From: Gigaspora margarita
Taxonomy: Eukaryota > Glomeromycota > Glomeromycetes > Diversisporales > Gigasporaceae
Assembly: GCA_009809945.1 (NCBI GenBank)
Contig: WTPW01000586.1
Span: 118,541 to 182,540 of the forward strand
Direction: 5' to 3'
DNA length: 64,000 bases
Positions 46,435 to 58,548 of the stretch are shown here, piece after piece. Made by a program: the position numbers and the translations under genes. Numbering within the stretch: the stretch's first letter is position 1; every line of letters starts with the position of its first letter. A model generated the notes under the pieces. That model worked only from the letters and a program-made list of their open reading frames with translations. It did not search any database and was not told the DNA's origin.

Positions 46435-46507
46435 GCCTTAAATTATCTGTGTTGAAAATAAAATCGTGAACTTTAATTGCCATTATACAATTTATTAAAG
46501 TTCATAA

Positions 46508-46680
46508 ATATTATATGATAGGGAGAAAACCCGCGCAGCTAGCTAGTAAAATCCTCTACGTAGATCAGGTTGACCGTTTTGATTGTTTTTTATTATGTAA
46601 AAGCGGATTTCACTCTCATGTGATGATCATAGCGGACCTAACTAGCTAGCTGCACGGGTTTCACCCTGTCGTAATACTAT
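46508..46680. mobile_element. MITE with ACCCGYGCAGCTAGCTAGT ends
   Basis: GGGAGAAAACCCGCGCAGCT pairs with AGCTGCACGGGTTTCACCC, both followed by the palindrome AGCTAGCTAGT. About 100 bp lie between, with AAAGCGGA and ATAGCGGACC as partly paired segments. Confidence 0.75.
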
Positions 46681-48102
46681 AATAGTAATTAAATCTCATG
46701 ATTTTATTTTCAACTTAGATAAATCCCACACACTTTTTGGAGCTAGGATATGTACAAATCAGGTTATTTCGGTGCTAAAATAATATTCTGATGCATTAAA
46801 CGTTGTCAGTCATTTGATTAAATAAATTAAATTTGACAAAAAACAATTTTGCAAAATATATGAATGTTACATTACTATAATTATACTACTTTAAACCATG
46901 GAAAATGAGCATTTTGTCATATTTTAACACAGTTTTATCCTATCGAAATTATTGTGTATGATTTTATAAATATTTCAGAGTATCTGGAATAGTTACTAAA
47001 TCAACAAGAAACATGAACTCAGAACGGGTTGATCCAACCTAACCAGTTCCTCCACTAACAATCCTAATCACAAAAAATCATGCGTGGATCTTGTACTTCT
47101 AACAAATTATTAGAATCTATCTTGTATTTCTAGAAAATCGGTATTAAAATCTATTTTTATGCTTTTGAGATTCTATCTATTATTTTAGTTTCGTATTTAA
47201 TTCAGTGATTTTTAAGCTCTCAAAATTTTTGATCACGAAATAATTTTCAAGGTTCTTTAATCTTTAGACTCGAATGCATAGAGGAAGTGCACAAAAAGTG
47301 TCCATTTATTTCCACTAAAAAAATTGTCTGCATCTCTCATTGTGAAAACCCAAAATATTTAGGGCGTCCAGAATTAACATTACATAGTTTCAACAATATT
47401 TACTAAGCGGTTGGAATCAATGTAATGCAAATAATCGTTCGTTTGAAACATCTAAAATTGTTTGAATCTTGTCAATATTCTTTACCTAATTTACTTCTAA
47501 AGTTCTAAACTTGTAACGATTGTCAAATTATAATACCACTAATAAATAGTATAGTAAGACTAGCTGTTTTCATAAATTTTAGGATTTGTCCGCTCTCCAA
47601 AATGTCCCAACTAGAGATGTGCTGTTTACAGTACTTTATATATTGTACACAAAAATTTTTGATAATCGTTTCTACTAGTTAATTAAATTGCTAGAAACAA
47701 CTGTACGTTCTGTATTTGGATAGCATATCTCTACTTCTTGACCTTGTCTTAAGAATTACCTAATTATTCGGAAATTATGACGTTGTCTTACGGTCCGAGG
47801 TTCTAAAGTAACGATAGTTTCTAGAGTTTTTTGATTTGATTCTTAGGACGAGATCAAAGGATACATTTAGAATGAGTTGACTGTAAATATTTTTATGTTG
47901 CCCCCAGAATTTATGAGAATAGCAGTGATTGATCGAAAACGGTACATTAAGCATTCAAAGAAGGAGCTATGTTAGGAAGAATATTTTTTAAAAAATTTTT
48001 TATAGCACTAAAGGTATCTTCATAACAAAACTAAGCCTTTCCATCCTGGTGCTGCTATTTTTTTATTTGGATGTTCGTAGAACTTGCTTGCTTAATTTAT
48101 TA
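46681..48102. other. No feature recognised
   Basis: CpG-containing, no long open frames, no strong repeat. It may be intergenic or intronic. Confidence 0.4.
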
Positions 48103-48111
48103 TTATCTTTA

Positions 48112-48332
48112 GGCCAATTCTATTTTGACCCGGGTCAAAGTGACCCTCTCTTAGAATTTAGGGTTAGTGTGAGCCGGAATTATATTAATAATAGCCAGAA
48201 TTATGTTATTGCCGGCTAAGGGTTTTTTAATATAAAAACACAGTTATATATCATTAATAACATAATTCTGCCCAAACTAATCCTAAACTCTAAGAGGGGG
48301 TCATTTTGACCCGGGTCAAAATAGAATTTCCC
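48112..48332. mobile_element. MITE with TTTTGACCCGGGTCAAA ends, 9-bp target duplication
   Basis: A 221-bp element, inverted ends ATTCTATTTTGACCCGGGTC and GACCCGGGTCAAAATAGAAT, flanked by the perfect 9-bp direct repeat TTATCTTTA (48,103-48,111 and 48,333-48,341). A 9-bp duplication points to Mutator-like transposase. Subterminal GAATTTAGGGTTAGT and ACTAATCCTAAACTC are also paired. Confidence 0.88.
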
Positions 48333-48346
48333 TTATCTTTATTAAT

Positions 48347-48652
48347 TACCGTAAAACGCTCTTTAAAATACCCGGAGTATTTTACATTCAACACGTGGTC
48401 TAGGGGGTACAATACATGGGGGGATACATACTATGGTCAAAGGGGGATACTATGCATTCATATGAGTCATGAATCTGAAAATGAAAATAGTGATCTCGAA
48501 TAGCTTTTTTTTTTTTTGAATACTTATGAATAATGGGAGTACTTTGCATTTTCTAGAGTCGTGACGTCATTTATAGTACTCGGGTATTCGGGTACAATAC
48601 AAAAAACCCTCCTCAAAAATGGCAGGGGTACTTTAAAGAGCGTTTTACAGTA
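48347..48652. mobile_element. MITE with CYGTAAAACGCTCTTTAAA ends, TA target duplication
   Basis: TACCGTAAAACGCTCTTTAA pairs with TTAAAGAGCGTTTTACAGTA. The outer TA (48,347-48,348 and 48,651-48,652) fits a Tc1/mariner-type duplication. It begins 6 bases after the target repeat of the preceding MITE. The frame 48,306-48,503 is an overlap artefact. Confidence 0.85.
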
Positions 48653-50576
48653 TTTCTTATTACTTATTTTGGCTATGCCCTTTGTTTCCAAATTTGTATT
48701 ATATTATCCATACCTTATATTTTTCCATATTTGTTAACAGCCATATTTGATAGGGTAAATTTTTCTTCGATTAGATGTTGGATGAATGGATATGTGACCC
48801 TATTGTAACGCGCGTTGATTGAGAATCTTAGGTGGTCAGACCCGTTATAGAAGTAGTGTCAATGGTGTCATTGAAGAGGGTGTAATTGTCAAAGTAACTT
48901 GGCAGTGTTGTTGGTTTCGATTACATATTGTATACGCATCACTGATCTATTATTTATTTATTGATATCATATATTTATTAGATTAATTCATATCTTCCGC
49001 CCATCCGTACCGATCATTGCCCCACCGTCCATCCTTTCGCCGCCCTATTTCTCTAGCTCCTCTTTTCCTATAATTGCCCAACCTGTTTTTTTGTTTAATT
49101 TCAATCATCCTTTTGTCCTTTCCCATAATTAACAACCTTCAGCTTACTATCCTGAACTAAATGGTATTGCCTATCATCGATCGCTCTCCCGAATTGATAG
49201 TAACACTGGCAACAGTATTGATCAACAATTTGGCTCGCCATGCTTTATGGGACGGGTAGAAATAACAAAACAAAGGGTCGTTTAGCATTAGTATAAATGT
49301 TCAGCCATTACAGAAATAATGATCATGCGCAATAATTCGCGATTTGATAGTTTTTGAGATATGTTCGTAAAAGGTTTGGAAAAAACATAACGATTATTTC
49401 ATGGCATATATATATATTCATATACATAAAAAAAAAAAAAAAAAAAACCTATATATATATATAAATTAATTAAATTCGACTATTTCCGGTATTTTAAAAT
49501 CTACGGGTTGAATTCAAAAATGGTCTTAAATGTTAAAATTAGTTCTTTGCGAGATATCATTGCCATAAAGTTTACCTAAAACATTACTAAGATTCATCAT
49601 CATTTATAAAAATGAATCTGATCAGCAATTGTTCTATAATTATTATGTGTTTGCAATCTCGGATTCAACGTTTACGACTTTGTGTTATTGAATTTTCTGC
49701 GTCCTGGGAAAGTCAGTGAAGAAAGAAAATCAGAGATAATGTACAAAGAAATGCTTCTACGAGTGATGGATAAGTGTAATAAGTGTATACGAGGTGTTGC
49801 TGCCATGCCTTAAAAGTAGTATTCCTCTTTGGCAATGATTTTTATGCTTCCCGTGACTTACAGTATTCGAATACTGTACTATAAAAGTGGATTCATTTTA
49901 AAAAAAAAAGAAGCAAGTGCCTAAATTTCATTAATAATAATTAGATTAATTTAATCTTGTGTCCTAATATTTAAAATAATAATCGAATTCATAAACACGT
50001 ATTTTTTTGTTATGCTAAAAACATAAATGTAAACACACGTGCGGAATAAAGTTTTCAAAATTACGTTTTTGATGTATCATATTATAAATCTCAATATGAA
50101 TCAAAAACGTAACTTGTAAAGTCTTTCGCTACATTTTGATAATAAAAAGTACTATACGAACCATAAACATAGTATTCGTTTTTATTATAGCCCATACATC
50201 CCATGGCATTTAAGGTCTTGTTTAACGAAGTGTTATTAACATAATGGCAGAAATCACGTGTTACATGATGACGACATACGCGCTGCATTGATCGACGAAA
50301 AAGGATTGAAATTAAAATTTATCGGGAAATTTTTACTATGAGTGCGCTTGTTTCCTAAAATTTTCAGAAGTTTATATAACTTCGCGCAGATACATTAAAT
50401 TAAAGTGAAATCGAAACCGATTTTTCAGAAAAATCACCGTTGCTCTAAAAAAATTCCTTCAAATTTTGGGCCAAGTACGTGTTTACACCTAATTTTAGGA
50501 CGCGTCACAGCGTACCTCGCCCAAATTAAAAAGTCCATTTTATTAAATTGGTACGTATTAAAAATTATATAGAAAG
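48653..50576. other. No gene recognised; AT microsatellite and poly(A) at 49,406-49,470
   Basis: A short hairpin is centred near 50,080 (ATTACGTTTTTGAT against ATCAAAAACGTAA). A plus-strand stretch at 49,683-49,813 reads a plausible peptide (FLRPGKVSEERKSEIMYKEM), but it is too short to claim. Confidence 0.4.
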
Positions 50577-50762
50577 TCTACACAAAAATTTGTGCTAGAC
50601 CTAGGTTCATCAATTCATTCTAGCATTATCACTAAAAATTTTATTGACCAATTAGATTTCAAAATTAAGAACATTAAGTGCAACGCGAAAAAATATAAAA
50701 ACAAAACAATCAGACAAAAAAAAAAGTGTTGTAACCAAAATTTTACCTTATGCCATCAATAA
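50577..50762 (+). pseudogene. Retropepsin-like fragment of a retroelement
   Basis: The frame reads KFVLDLGSSIHSSIITKNFI then DQLDFKIKN, followed by a Lys/Asn-rich run to TAA at 50,760. The 'LDxGSSxxxI...FxxxLxF' pattern is that of aspartic proteases of LTR retrotransposons (active site D-T/S-G); here the middle residue is Leu, so it would be inactive. No reverse transcriptase, integrase or LTR was found nearby, so this is an isolated relic or a chance resemblance. Confidence 0.4.
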
Positions 50763-51955
50763 AGTTTTTCTTACGAAATTATTGTATTCTATAGCTACTA
50801 AGCCACCTTATAGCAAGAGTTGACCTTGTTTAACAGATAGCGACGTGGTTCGGGCAAATCCGACATATTTTGCCCAGGCAAAATTATCTGACGCTGGCGA
50901 AATATTTAAGAATTCAGAAAATGCAAAATTACTAAATGTATATATTTTTTTGATTAAATTAGTTTAAGCCGAACATTGACAAATGCCAGAGGACTAAATT
51001 TTTACAATTTTTTTCATAAAAAATTCTGGACAAAAAATTGCTAAATTGCAACTTCGCAGTTGTTAAGAAATAATTTTGTTGATTTCAAACCTCTATGATT
51101 GTGTAATTAAAAAGAAATTAAGATAATTTTATGTGATGAATCTAAAAGAACACATAATAATAAACCAGTTCCAAATTCTATTTCATTCGTTAAAAATTTC
51201 AAGTGACTTAAATAAGTTGATTAATAAAAAGAAAATAGCAAAGAATAGGAAGAAGAAAATTAATCGTACGATTTGCCAGAAAAGCCAATCATCGTGGAAC
51301 ACTTGACATTACAAGGAAATTGCCTGTAGTTCTGTGAATAGGGATTTTATAGCTTGTAAATATATCGATTCCGCTTGTAACAATATCTATATTAGGTACA
51401 ATAAAACCCTGCAAATTGGGCAGAACACATATCAGAATATTAAATAGAATATAGCTATAAGTGATCTCGTTGTTTTAGGATAAATGTGAACCAAGGCACA
51501 TACGAACTTTAGGGATAATCCATACGATCTTATAATTAATGCTTCTATATGGTGAGAATACATTGAGTCAAATTCCTACACTTTGACTCTCACAGCCGTG
51601 GATAATGTCCTGTGACAAGCTGTTCACTAAAGTGAAAAAAGTTCGCGTCAATGTGGACGAATTAAACCCTATGACTTATATAATTTGTGTATTTTCTGAT
51701 TAAATAAGAAAATAGGACTTACATTAATGCATAAATACTTGTAATTTCATTGAACTCGTGCCTTATCTCAAACCTACTTCTTTTGCTCTTAATTTTAGAT
51801 CGATATTGTGTACACTCCACGTGAAACGCGCCCGCATTGTTTTGTGTGAATTAATATTTCATTATTTGAGAAACTGAATCGAGTTCAAGCCGTTTTTTAT
51901 TTTATTTTTTTTTGAGTATGGGTCTATATAAACGATAGGACGTTATATGATCGAA
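50763..51955. other. No feature recognised
   Basis: CpG-containing, no long frames or paired repeats noted. Confidence 0.4.
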
Positions 51956-51959
51956 TTAT

Positions 51960-52256
51960 ATGGGGTGTTAGTAGAAACCAAGCAAATTATTTCTAATTAA
52001 ATTTTTTTTAAACTTCAGATTAAAGATATTTTAATTCTATAACTATATAGAACTAAAATATAATTTTATTAAATTTGGTTTAATAGTTATTTAAATAACT
52101 ATTAAACCAAATTGATATAATATATTTTATTTCTATATAGAATTAAATAAAAAAATTTTATCATGATTGATTTAATAGTTGTTAAGATATTTTAATTTAA
52201 AGTTTAAAAAAAATTTACAAAAAATGATTTGCCTGGTTTCTATTGACACCCCCCCA
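51960..52256. mobile_element. Core-palindrome foldback, ~297 bp
   Basis: TGGGGTGTTAGTAGAAACCA pairs with GGTTTCTATTGACACCCCC. Both arms then carry AAGATATTTTAATT and ATTCTATA...TATAGAA modules shared with the other core-palindrome elements (57,173-58,548 and 62,900-63,150). Confidence 0.8.
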
Positions 52257-53385
52257 TGTGTGAATTTTGGAACGAATTATATTTTTTATAATTCGAGAAT
52301 AAGTGTTCTTAAGATTATTAGCCGGAAATATTTTTGGCGCACTGAAATGATATTTATGTCTAAGTAAGCCTATTCCAAAGGGTTAAAAATTATCATGTGT
52401 AATTTTAAATATTACTTTTAACCATTATAAAAATATCGCCAATTCGAGTGCTTAAATAAAATTCCTCTGCAGGAATTCCATTAATCGTGGGCATCTCTTT
52501 TTAAATTGTACCATTAACAAAGAACGTGTACACACTTGAAATTTCTCTAGATCGCAATAGAGATTCTCTAAAGTTTTCTGGCTAGGTATTTGGTTTTAGA
52601 CCCTGGATCTTTTAATCACTGTATTCGTAGCACTCATTAAAGCATAATATACTATAAATAGAACGCCCATTCTCGAATAATTCATACAGCTCCTACCGCA
52701 TTGTACAGCCATCTTTTAAAAATAATACGAGTTAGAGAATGAGTTTATCAGGCCATCATATGAAGATGGTGCAAAATAGATACTTACGTTGAAAGATAGA
52801 CGCATGTGTAGTCAACTAGACACATGTTGATAAAACAGCATAAATACGCGAATATATAAATGATATCATTTTAATCTAATCTAATGAAAAAAGTTCTGAC
52901 ACTAGTATTAATAAATGATGCTTACTTTCGTCAATTTCGGCTACCATTTTATAGAAAGATTAGAAAGATCCGTTTTAACATATCATTATCGAAGCTATAC
53001 ATGGTATGTACGTGCATTGCTCGCCTTACGATGAAGTAATTCCTTTTCGTTAATATTCATCATTCACCCGACTATAAAACTATGAGAAACGTTATGAAAT
53101 TAAATCCTACACATATAAGTTAATAATAGAGAATTGAACTGCATAATATTATTCTTAACTATTTAACCATGTTTAATTTGTTTAATTATTTGCTTCAGCC
53201 GGCATTAACACCATTCTCGATAATTTTGGCCAATGATCAACTTAATTCTGCCCAAGCGACGAGATTCATATTCTTAATTAGCTAAGCTGAGCGTGAATGC
53301 GCGCTGCTCTCTCAACCGATTGTACAAATTGATTATAACTCCGTTTCGCGTTTCCTATATATCTGTACCATCAACAAAATTTTAT
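52257..53385. other. No feature recognised
   Basis: CpG-containing sequence without long frames or strong repeats. Hand count for 52,681-52,980: nine CpG in 300 bases. Confidence 0.4.
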
Positions 53386-53387
53386 TC

Positions 53388-53440
53388 CACGCGGCCAAGT
53401 GGCTAATGCGTTAATCTGAGCATCTGAAGGTTTTATAAGA
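53388..53440 (+). pseudogene. tRNA-like 5' half (A-box relic)
   Basis: GCGGCCAAGTGGCTAATGCG has the D-arm/A-box shape of a tRNA and is followed by TCTGAGCATCTGAAGG in place of an anticodon arm. No credible T-arm/B-box follows, so it is at most a truncated tRNA or SINE head. Confidence 0.35.
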
Positions 53441-53764
53441 ATCATTAACATCATTAAGGCTTCGTTCAAAGTGTATCTGTGCCAAGGATTTTATCGACTA
53501 AATCACAATATAAAGCAAAATATAAAAGATTGCAAGATTTTCAAATCTCACAATCATTCTTTATATTAAAGCGATTATCATAATATTTTCTTAAACTGTC
53601 ATAATCAAGCTACGTTAGATTTCTACTCCAATAGTCATATTCTGTAATTCTCAGTTACGCACAAAAATTAGCCGTTACTTACTCCGATAGAACAAATTTT
53701 AAGATATCTATCGTTCACGATCCAAATGCCGCTCATTTGTAGACTTCACAGACAATATAGTTCA

Positions 53765-54045
53765 AACAGTTAATTCAAAACAAGATTATTTTACATTTTA
53801 CCGGTAGCTTATTTCATAGTATATTTCACCGAGAGCTCGCTTCGTAGACTAAGTAATTCTAGTCATGTAATTAGATTTAGAATTAGAGTTAAAATTAGTG
53901 CAATTTATAAAAAAATGTCTGAAGCGAGCTGTCAGTGAAACAAACTGTCGATAAAATAAACTGTCTGTGAAATGAAATGTATGAAATGAACTTTGGTCTC
54001 TGTGTTTGTGAAGTGATTGTCGCTGATCCATCGCATAATTCATGA
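53765..54045. mobile_element. Family D inverted-repeat element, copy 3
   Basis: Left arm phrases TTTCACCGAGAGCTCGCTTC and TACCGGTAGCTTATTTCAT; right arm AGCGAGCTGTCAGTGAAACA and TGTTTGTGAAGTGATTGTC. The centre has AGATTTAGAATTAGAGTTAA, a decayed telomere-like tract. The most degraded of the three copies. Confidence 0.65.
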
Positions 54046-54654
54046 TCATGGGCTAATATCGTAGCACACAAATAAAGTCTATGATCACAAGCATGGCATG
54101 TATTTCATTTCCAACGGAGCTAACTGCGCGCATTGTAGCTATCTCTACTAGTCATCGACAGACCATGTGATTAGTCAAGCTGACTAACCTTAATGCCGGT
54201 AAAATAAATGATATGATAACGATTTGACGGAATAACGAACTTTTCAAAATTTAAAATTGTGACAGAGTTTCATGTGTTGATTTTTGATGATGTACAGGGA
54301 TTGAGTCGAAAATTTGGAAATTAAAAGAGAAGCTTATGTATTGAACTATAGAATTTTGGTATATTCATCATTGTGGTGCACTTGAGGTATGAAGCATTCA
54401 AAATTCTGAAATAAAACGGTTTTGTTGTTATTGAATTTTTTAGGTCGTCAATGATTGACACCCCAATTTTCTTATCTGGTTTTTCTTCGATCTTAAAAGG
54501 CTTAAACATATTACATCGTTAGGTTTCGCTTCATTGCCTTTCATCTCACCATTAATTCCAACACGGCATCTCAAAAGTTGATGGTAATTTCCCATAAGAT
54601 ACCTCAAATTTGGTCCACGTGTCTTTACCTAAAATATATTGTCAGGATTTAATA
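54046..54654. other. No feature recognised
   Basis: No repeat or coding signal noted. Confidence 0.4.
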
Positions 54655-55215
54655 TTGGGATATAGATATGGTAAGTGACACGGAGGTCACAGGCATGCCA
54701 CCATGACATGCTAATGATGGCATGCCAATGGCATGCCCAAAATCTAAATAGTCAATAGGCATGTCACTTATATAGAAAGAACTGATTTACATAATAATTG
54801 AATAGAAGGGACCGGATAGAAAACGGGGCCGAGAAGAAATTTTGAGAAAACATCCGAAAAATTCCGAAATGCAATTCGAACCAGACCAATCCAATAGACT
54901 CAGTAGACAGTCTAATGGTCTAATGATGTCTAATTAAAGCCTTTAGACAATGGACAAATAAATATATAGTTTAAAGTAATCTGATTGGTTACTTTCAGAA
55001 ATTATGATCTGATGGACCAATAGACAAGTTAATTTATGAATAGACATATTGTCTAATTAAATTTTTATTTAAATAGACATTGTTCTATTCTCAACCAAAT
55101 TGAATAGACATTAGACAATTAAACCATTAGGCAATTTTGATTAGACTATGTCTATTCACAACCCTGTCTATAGTGTGGCTTGGCATGAATTTTGGCTATG
55201 GATGGCATGCCAAAT
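54655..55215. repeat. Repetitive segment rich in GGCATGCC and TAGACA motifs
   Basis: Several GGCATGCC palindromes lie at 54,680-54,740 and 55,170-55,215 at the two sides. Between them TAGACAAT/ATTGTCTA motifs recur from 54,895 to 55,150 in both orientations. Probably a diverged inverted-repeat element with a second one nested, but ends could not be fixed. Confidence 0.45.
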
Positions 55216-56655
55216 TTTTAGCCGTACCACTCCCTAAGTATCGGAATAAGACTGTTAACGTAATGGCTTTAAAAAATTTCTCTCTGTAATGGCAACAATA
55301 ATAGCCATTAATATTATAGGAATTATACACTTAATGATATTAATTTTCGAACGTGAAAAAAATAAATTCAAATTGAATGCAATGTTAAAATTATTACCTT
55401 TGTTATTATAATTGTCTTTTATTGCTAACACTATAATCTTGATACGCTTTCTACTAGTTAAATTAAAGTTACTTTTGATAATAGATAGTTATATATTTAA
55501 GTAAAAAATTTGGTTTCTTTTAATTGAACTTGTGCATTTTTTTGTAAGCAAATTAAAAGTACGGCATGTGCCAAAATGTGTATATACTATAAGCTATCGA
55601 CATTATAATAACCCCACAATTAGTTAAAATACGTGAGTTAACAACGTATATAGTGTTACGTTGATTTGTGGTTCTTTTTAAGCTTGTGAAAACACGTAGA
55701 ACCATATGGATGTTTTGGTAAGCTGTAAAAGGAAAATGAATTTCGTATTATAGTTCTTAGATGGCACGATTCTTGAAATCTGAAAAGCCTCAAGGTCTTT
55801 GAAATTATCACTGGAATCTCTCAAATTAGCGATATAGTGGATAATAGTTATAGCTAATATATTAAAAGCTTTTAGTATTTGATATTTTCAATATTTCATA
55901 AGCAGCAGAACTTACCTTAAATTTGTAACTCGATTGAACCAAAATTCGAAAAAAAATTAGAAGTTGCAGCTCAAGTAATCTTTCTTACTTCGTGTAACTA
56001 ATCGTTAAAATTGCCCTTGTCTCCGTGGAGTATTTGCACCAAAAAATTCCGGACGAAATTCTTTTTTGTAAAATGCTAAAGAAATTATATAAATTATAAT
56101 GACTCGAGACACTGGACGAAGATATACTATGCAAATAAAAATTATCTGTGGTCATATGATAAAATTTATTAATAAGTATTTTTTCATAGATAATAATATA
56201 TAGCAATTTATTGCAAATTTTAAATAGATGCACAGCCTAATGTTTCGATGGTTTCGGATAAAATTTTGTCCTTATAGAGAAATTATAGGTTGGTCTTTAC
56301 GAAATTCTATCATAAGCTATCGAACCGTTAGAACTACACATCTATTTACCTTGGCAATTATTAATAAAATTATTATCCTTATAAATTTTTGTTAATAATA
56401 TGTACCCAAGTATAGTTTTGATTTACATATATAATATATTGCGAGATTCTAATAACAATAAAATATTAATTCTAACATGTAATTTTAATAGAAATTACTT
56501 GACATACTACTAACCTGTTGTGGATCAGAATCTCCTAACGGATACGAACCGAGCAAACTCGTGACATTTGACAACTAACCAAATTATGCATAATTCTCCG
56601 ATCAAATATTTTTAGTACACACGGAGCTGATCAAGGCAACCTTATTTTTATGGAT
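55216..56655. other. No feature recognised
   Basis: CpG-containing; a minus-strand frame at 55,985-56,233 has no recognised homology. Confidence 0.4.
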
Positions 56656-56659
56656 AAAT

Positions 56660-56860
56660 CTATTCGTAACAGCATGTTACGTAACAGCAATATTCTATAA
56701 CTCAAAATTTTACTAGGGTAACCCCTGTAGCACTTCTAACAAAAAAATCCTCTCGCAATTTTGTATTAATTTTGACTCTAACCCTAATTTTAACCCTAAC
56801 CATAATTCTAACATTAATACTGATCTTATAGCTGTTACGTAACAGGGTAACAGGCATAAA
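56660..56860. mobile_element. Inverted-repeat element with GTTACGTAACAGC ends
   Basis: CATGTTACGTAACAGCAATA pairs with TAGCTGTTACGTAACAGGG. The centre holds TCTAACCCTAATTTTAACCC (56,771-56,790), another telomere-like tract. Confidence 0.6.
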
Positions 56861-57024
56861 ATGACGCATATGAATAAATAAAATCAATAAAATCAAACCA
56901 GTTGGTTTCCATTAGTAAAATTCCGCAAGGAATATGTTTAATTTGACCGCGTTACACTCAGTATTGAAATCTGATTGGTCAAAATTATGTACTGTACATA
57001 TTATCCATGATTTTTTTTTAAAAT

Positions 57025-57119
57025 TACCGTATTACCCTATGATAGTAGACCAACGTGTTTTTTTCACTAATATATTCTGGTGAAATATAATAGACCCAGA
57101 TGGATAATGAAATACGGTA
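57025..57119. mobile_element. Small TACCGTATT inverted-repeat element
   Basis: TACCGTATTACCC at the left and AATACGGTA at the right; 95 bp in total, with TA at both ends. Probably an internally deleted member of the TACCRTATT family. Confidence 0.5.
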
Positions 57120-57172
57120 AAGGGTAGGGTTCTTAGTTGATTCGTCATACCGAATCTAAAGACGACTGTTTG

Positions 57173-58548
57173 GGAGTCGTTTAAAGCCTGGCACCTCACG
57201 ATCATCATAATCATCGGATAATCATGGGATATACCTTATAAAATAAACATTTAGCGAATGTTTCAACTACTTGATTAAATTCGATAAAATTTTTTTTATT
57301 TTATCCTATGCATTTATAAAATTAAAATAAAAAAAGTTTATTAAATTGGGATTCATGGCTGGGCGAGACCAACTTGATTCTGTGTTTTACATTACCCCCC
57401 CCTACCCTCTGGAGGAGGGAGGGGCACATATTATATATAGAAAAAAAATTTTTTAAGACAATTTCTATATACTAAGACAATTTATTTTTACTATGAAGTA
57501 GAGGGGGAGGCTCTGAAGGGGGTGTTATGTAAAACATAGAATCAAGTTGGTCTTGCCTTGTCGAGAAACCTTTGGTAAAAGTTTAAAAAAAACTTTCGTA
57601 TATCTTGGAAAAAAGCTAAAATCAGGTGATTTTTCTCTTTTAAACTTTAATCGATGATTTCTCGACTCCCATCTATCCAAATCCGATAAAAATTTTTTTA
57701 TTTTAATTCTGAGCTTATTGAATTAATATAAAAACTGCGGCAAATTTCTTTAAAATTTGAATAAAGATTATTTGACGTTTACCTGATCAAATTCGGTCAA
57801 ATTTTTTATTTTAATTCTATAGATTCATAGAATTAAAATCAAAAAAAATTTTATCGAATTTGGATGAAAGGTTGTTGAATCTATAAAATTAAAATAAAAA
57901 AATTTTGATCGAATTGGATCAGGCAAGTGTCAAGTAATCATCATTTAAAATTAAAGAAAGTTGCCGCAGTTTTTATTTTATAAATACTTAAACTTTGAAC
58001 GAAGATTACTCGACATTTATCTGATCAAATTCGATCAAAATTTTTTATTTTAATTCTATTTATCCATAGAATTAAAATAAAAAAAAATTTTATCTGATTT
58101 GATCGGGTAATCTTCGTTCAAAGTTTAAATATCTAATAAAATAAAAACTGCGGCAAATTTTTTTTTAACTTTTAATGAATATTTCTCGATAAAATTCGAT
58201 AATTTTTTTTTTTTTTAATCCTATAAGCTCATAGAATTAAAATAAAAAAATTTTATCGAATTTAGATAGGTGGGTGTCGAGAAATCTTCGGTTAAAGTTT
58301 AAAAGAGAAAAAATCACCTGATTTTTAAAACTTTTACCGAAGATTCTCGACAACCATGAATCAAAATTCAATAGAATTTTTATTTAATTCTATAAACGCA
58401 TAGGATAAAATAAGAAATCTTTAATTTAATTGAGTAGTTGTTAAGAAACCTTCGCTAGAAGTTTTAAAAAATCTTTATTTTGATAGACATACCCCGTGAT
58501 TATCCGATGATCGGGAATTTTGTGAGGTGCCAAGCTTTAAACGACTCG
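57173..58548. mobile_element. Giant compound foldback (1.38 kb) built of core palindromes
   Basis: Outer ends GGAGTCGTTTAAAGCCTGGC and GCCAAGCTTTAAACGACTCG pair, followed by CACCTCACGATC and ATTATCCGATGAT blocks. Inside, at least five copies of the core hairpin (ATTTTAATTCTATRNATNCA then TAGAATTAAAATAAAAA) are arranged symmetrically, separated by AAACTGCGGCAAATTT and its complement. A different MITE is inserted at 57,362-57,557. Confidence 0.85.
57362..57557. mobile_element. MITE K, GGCRAGACCAACTTGATTCT ends
   Basis: 196 bp; left GGCGAGACCAACTTGATTCT and right AGAATCAAGTTGGTCTTGCC, followed inside by TTTTACATTACCCCCCCC and GGGGGTGTTATGTAAAAC. The opposite arm of the host foldback (58,340-58,365) shows the uninterrupted site, with a short YTG-type duplication. 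A right-hand fragment of the same family lies at 60,904-60,957. Confidence 0.85.

Noticed and set aside
57032..57214. 60-codon minus-strand frame
   Set aside because: It overlaps the small TACCGTATT element and the end of the giant foldback.
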